From Chitinophaga sp. HK235 (GTDB lineage: Bacteria; Bacteroidota; Bacteroidia; Chitinophagales; Chitinophagaceae), in the NCBI RefSeq assembly GCF_018255755.1, contig NZ_CP073766.1, positions 1,674,001 to 1,738,000 of the forward strand: a stretch of DNA of 64,000 nucleotides, read 5' to 3'. Within the stretch, counting starts at the first letter, position 1. The number at the start of each line of letters is the position of its first letter. Made by a program: the position numbers and the translations under genes. Positions 55,401 to 61,400 of this stretch are shown here, in pieces. The notes beneath the pieces were generated by a model. The model was not told the DNA's origin. It searched no databases and was given only the letters and a program-made list of their open reading frames with translations.

Positions 55401-58400
55401 GTGCCATCTTCTTCCTGCATCACCGTCCGGAGCACTTCATGGCGGTTGACCAGCTGCTGCAGACTGTATTCCATTGCGGAGATGTCCAGTTCACCTTTCA
55501 GGCGAAGCAGCAGCGGGATATGATATTGTACGCTGCCTTCCAGCTGGTGGATGAACCACAGCCTTTCCTGGCTGAAGGACAAAGGAATCCTTTCACCTCT
55601 GGTCTGTACAGAGATGGCAGGTGCAGCTTTGTGATGACCTTCTGCTGATGTTAACCAGCCGGCCAGTTGTGCGATGGTAGCATGCGCAAAAATGGTTTTG
55701 ATAGGCACCTCTACCTGCAGATGGCTTCTGATAAGCGCGATCAGCCGGATCACCTGGAGAGAGTTACCTCCGCTTTCAAAGAAATTATCGTTTATCCCTA
55801 CCCGTTGTCTGCCCAACACTTCCTGCCAGATATCTGCCAGTACTTCTTCTATATGGGTGCGGGGTGCTATGTATTCTTCTGTCAGCAGTCCGTTTTCATC
55901 CGGTGCCGGCAGAGCATTTTTGTCGATCTTACCATTGGCGGTCAACGGGAATTTTTCCAGTTCTACCCACAACGCGGGTATCATATATCCTGGCAGTCTG
56001 CTTTTCAGGTGATCGAGTACGACAGCTTTTTCATAGTTGGCAGCGGCTACTATATAGGCTACCAGCTGACGGTTGCCATCATGGCCTTTTCTGGCCAGTA
56101 CTACGGCCTGTTTTACTGCTTCGCAGGCGGCCAGTGCACTCTCTATCTCACCCAGTTCTATACGGTAACCACGCACTTTCACCTGTTCATCCATCCTGCC
56201 GAGATATTCGATGGTACCATCTTCCAGCCAGCGACCCAGGTCACCGGTGCGGTACATCCGGTCTTCCGGTATATCGCTGAACGGATCAGCCACAAACTTG
56301 GATGCTGTAAGCTCGGAGCGGTTCAGATAACCAGCAGCCAGACTATCACCGGTCAGACAGATCTCGCCCGGTACTCCTACAGGACAGAGACGGTCTTGCC
56401 GGTTGAGGATATATACCCTGGTATTGCTGACAGGGCGGCCAATGACAGGTGTACGGTCTTTATTACCGGCTACCAGTTCATAACTGGTGGCTACCACCGT
56501 ATTTTCCGTAGGACCGTAGTTGTTGACCACCTTATAGGCCAGCCCGCTGACATCTGTTGCCGGCAGCTGGTCACCACCGGTCAGCAGGTATTGCAGCGGA
56601 ATAATTTTGTTGGCTGAAGCCTGAATAAATTCCTGTACCTGTGCTGTAGAGATGAATGCATGGGTGATGCCTTCCCTGCGATGCAGGGCTATCAATTCAG
56701 GCATCAGCAGGCGGGTATCATCATCCGGCAGGTATACAGAAGCGCCGGCGGCCAGATACGGCCACACTTCCCATCCAAAGGCATCAAAGCCTACACCAGA
56801 CACCGCGGTAGCCTTGCTATGGAAAGTAACCTTAAATGCTGACTGATGCCAGTGTATCAGGTTATTCAATCCTCTGTGGGGCACCATCACTCCTTTAGGC
56901 AGACCAGTAGATCCGGAAGTATAGATCAGGTAAGCCAGATCATTGGGCCGCACCACAGGCAATGTGCCTTCGGGCACATGTTTGTTGATCAGCTCCCGGT
57001 CTCCATCCATCCGGACAACAGTCATATTATCCAACACCGGCAGATTACTACCGTGAATGCTGTCGGTGATCATCACCGACGCGCCGGTATCTTCCAGCAT
57101 ATAACGGATACGGGCCAACGGATAAGCCGGATCTACTGGCACATAGGCAGCCCCTGCCTTCATGATAGCCAGCATGGCCAGTATCATTTCCGGCGAGCGG
57201 TCCAGGCAAACAGGCACCCAGGTACCTGCTGTCACACCTTTACGCTGAAGGTAATGTGCCAGTTGTGTAGCACGTTCCTGCAATGTTTTATAGGTGAGCG
57301 TTGTCTGACCGGAAGCCAGCGCCGTAGCATGCGGGCGCATGGTCACCTGTGTATCAAACAACGATACTATCGTTTCCCTTACAGGATAAGCACTGACAGT
57401 ATTATTAAATGCTTCCAGCAGATATTTTTCTTCCGCATGGCTCAGCATCCGCAGCTGGCCCACAGCGGTGTCCGGAGCATCGGCCACTGCGCGCAGCAAC
57501 TGCTCAAAATGCATCAGCATACGGCTGATCGTTTCTTCACTGAACAGGTCTGTACAATATTCAATACTTCCCATCAGACCATCAGCGCCTTCTATCATGG
57601 AGCAGCTCAGATCGAAGCGGGAAGTGGTATGCGTCATGTCCTGCTGTTGTAATTCCAGCGGACCGAGTTTCAAAGCTTCTCCTTCTGGTGCGTTCTGTAG
57701 TACAAACATCACCTGGAACAGCGGCGTTCTGCTTACATCCCTGTCTTTCACCACTGCGTCCACTACTTTTTCAAAAGGTACTTCCTGGTGCTCATAGGCG
57801 CCAAGGGTGGTCTGCTTCACCTGCTGAAGTAAGGTAGTAAAGGAAGGATCATTTGACAGATCACTGCGCAGTGCAAGGGTATTGATAAAGAAGCCTATCA
57901 GTCCTTCTGTTTCCTGTCTTGTTCTGCCGGCAATAGGGATACCTATACAGATATCTTCCTGACCACTGTAACGATACAGTAATACCTTGAAGGCCGCCAG
58001 CAGCGTCATAAACAAGGTAGTGCCCTGTTGCTGCGACAAAACCTGTAAGGTCGCTGACAACTCACGGTCAAGCCTGAACGAATACATGGCACCTTTCGTG
58101 CTTTGTACAGCAGGTCTGGGGTAGTCTGTAGGCAGCTGCAAGGTAGCTGTGCCAGACAGCTTGTTTTTCCAGTAGCCCAGTTTTTCCTGTAATACTTCAC
58201 CAGAGAGATATTCCCTTTGCCACAGCGCATAATCTGCATACTGGAGTTCCTGTGCAGGCAGGGATGACGTGCGATGTTCCGTATAGGCGGCATACAATTC
58301 CACCAGTTCGCGAACGATGATGCTGGTAGACCAGGCATCAGAGGCAATATGGTGCAGATTTACCACGAGTACATATTCATCCTGAGGCAGGATGATCAGG

Positions 58401-61400
58401 TGTGCGCGCAGCATGTAGTCATGCTGCAGATCAAAAGGCGCATTGATCAACCTGTTGATGTACTCCTGTAAAACGGCTTCATCTCCGGCTATAGGCGTAC
58501 TGGAAATGATCTGCAGCTTCCAGCTGTCTGCGCTGAGTACGCGTTGCCATGCTTTTTCATCTTCATGTTCTATCACCGTACGCAGCACTTCATGTCTTTC
58601 AACAATTGTTTTGAGTGCTGCAGACAATGCCTCTTTGTCCAGCGTACCTTTCAAACGCAGTACAGATGGCACGTGATAATGCACGCTACCTTCCATCCTG
58701 TCTATAAACCACAGCCTTTCCTGGCTGAAGGACAGCGGAATACGGGCTGGTTTTTCCCTGCGTACAAGAGCAGGCACCTTCGCCTGCGGCGTACGGCTTA
58801 TCAGCTGTGCAGCCAGTGCTGCTATAGTGGGATAATCAAATATATCACCGATAGAAACTTCTGCCGCCAGCTCCTTACGGATGGCGGAAATCAGGCGGAT
58901 GGCCAGCAGGGAATGTCCTCCCAATGCAAAAAAATCATCATACAAACCTACCTGCTCTACTTCCAGCAATACCGACCAGATAGCAGCCAGTTTCTTTTCT
59001 GTGGCAGTCACCGGGGCTACATAACCCTGCTGTGTGTCCTGGCTGTCTTCAGGGTCTGGTAAAGCTTTCCGGTCTACCTTTCCATTGGCCATTAACGGGA
59101 ACGCCTCTACGACAGACCATACAGCAGGATGCATATGGTCCGGCAGTTCCTTTTTGACATATGCCAGCATGGCTTCCTTGTCAAATACGCCGGCAGACAG
59201 CACGTAGGCCAGCAGGCGTTTTTCACCATTGCGGTCCGGCCTTGCCAGCACTACTGCCTGGGTGATAAGACCACTTCTCACCAATACATTTTCTATTTCA
59301 CCCAGCTCCACGCGATATCCGCGGATCTTCACCTGATCATCGGCACGTCCCAGGAACAGGATGTTGCCATCGGGGAGGTATTTTACCAGGTCGCCGGTAC
59401 GATACAGCAGCGTAGCGGATTCCGGCCGGAAAGGATCGGCCACAAAGCGGGTGCTGGTCAGTGTTTCCTGGTGCAGGTAACCTGCTGCCACTCCATCGCC
59501 GCCAATATACAATTCACCCGGAACACCGGCAGGACATAACTTACCGGAGGCAGACACCACGTAGATGCGTGTATTGGAGAATGGTTTTCCAATAGGTATC
59601 TGTTGTTCGTAAACAGCACCTGGCTGCACGATATGCATCAGTTTTCCTATAGTCGTTTCCGTTGGCCCGTAGTGGTTGACTACTGTACAGGTGCTTCCGG
59701 AGGTACGGATCATTTCTATGACACCAGTATCCAGTGCTTCTCCTCCAAACACCAGCAGCTCACGGGGCAACAGTAAATTACCCGGCAGTGATAAGGCTTT
59801 CCAGTGAGAAGGTACAATTTTGATACAGTCTATCGGATGTGCCTTAAAGTAGTTGCTGATCAGTTCAGCATCGTTGATAGCATCTTTTGTAAATACATGT
59901 AATGCTCCACCGGTGGCCAGCGCGCCGAAAATAACCGTATTCCCGAGGTCAGTGGCAATGCTGGACAACAATCCAAACGAATGGCAATCTGCCAGCGGCA
60001 GCGTATTTTTTAAGCCATATACATAGTCCATCAGGTTCTGATGGGTGACTATCACACCTTTGGGATTGCCGGTACTACCGGAAGTATAGATGACATATAC
60101 GGGTTGTCCGGGCACATAGTGCCGTGGCAACCTTGTAGCAGGCATGGCTGCTATGGCCTGATCATCTGCATCCAGCGCGATCACCTGCTTTTGTACGTTC
60201 AGCGGCAATTTGCCGGTACAAGCCACACTACTCACTATCACACTGGCCTGGGTGTCTGCTATCATATAACTGATTCTCTCTTCCGGGAAATCAGGGTCCA
60301 CCGGCACATAGGCGCCGCCGGCCTTCAAAATACCCAACAGGCCCACCAGCATGTCTGTAGAACGTTCTATACATAAAGGCACCAGCGTACCGGTGGTAAC
60401 GCCTTTGCTGCGCAGATAATGCGCCAGGCGGGAAGCCCGGGTATCCAGCTGCTCATAGGTCAGTACAGCCGTGTCGCATCTTATAGCCACCTGTTCAGGC
60501 ACACGGTCTGCCTGTTGCTCAAAAAGATCAGTAATAGTAGTATGTGCGGGATAATCAACGCTGGCAGTATTCAACAACGACTGTTTTTCCACTGAGGTCA
60601 GCAGATCAATGTCTTTCAGCGTAATCGTTTCTTCCACTGCGATCTGATGCAATACCTGTTTAAAATGCCCGGCAATCGCATCCAGATAATGATCATCCAG
60701 CAGGGCGGTATTGTAGGCAAACAACAGGCTTGTTTCTGCCGCGATACTGATGATAATCGTCAGCGGATAGTTGGTATGCGGATGTGATTCCACATGGCTT
60801 ACTTTCAGTTTCCAGTCCTGAGCATTCACCACTTCACTGACAGGATAATTCTGGAAAGTGATAGAAGTATCAAACAGATCTCCCCCTAATCCTGCCCACT
60901 GCTGCACCTGGAGCAGGCTGTTGTATTGATATTCCCTGCTTTGCTGCTGGTCTGCCTGCAGCTGCTGCAGCCATGACACGACAGTTTTGCTTTCGGCTAT
61001 TTCCGCATGCAGTGGCAGTGTATTGATATATAACCCCACTCCACTTTCCACACCGGCCAGGTTTTCAGGACGGCCTGATACTGTGACACCATAGGCTACA
61101 TTGCGGCGGCCCGTATAGGCATATAACAGGAACGCCCACACGCCCTGCATGAGGGTATTGACCGTAATATGATTTTTTTGCGCGTAGTATGACAGCTGTT
61201 GCGTAAAGGCTGCGTCCAGCAACAGTTTTTTGCTGCTGTAGGCACCCACCCCTTTGGTACGGGCTGTAGTAGCGCCGATAAACGGCAGCAGCGTGGCTTC
61301 TTCCAGCCCATTCAGATACTGCTTCCAGTATTGTTCCGGCTGTTCATCGCCAAGACGATCCAGATAACGGATATAATCTTCGAAGCGGTCTTCTTTTGCC

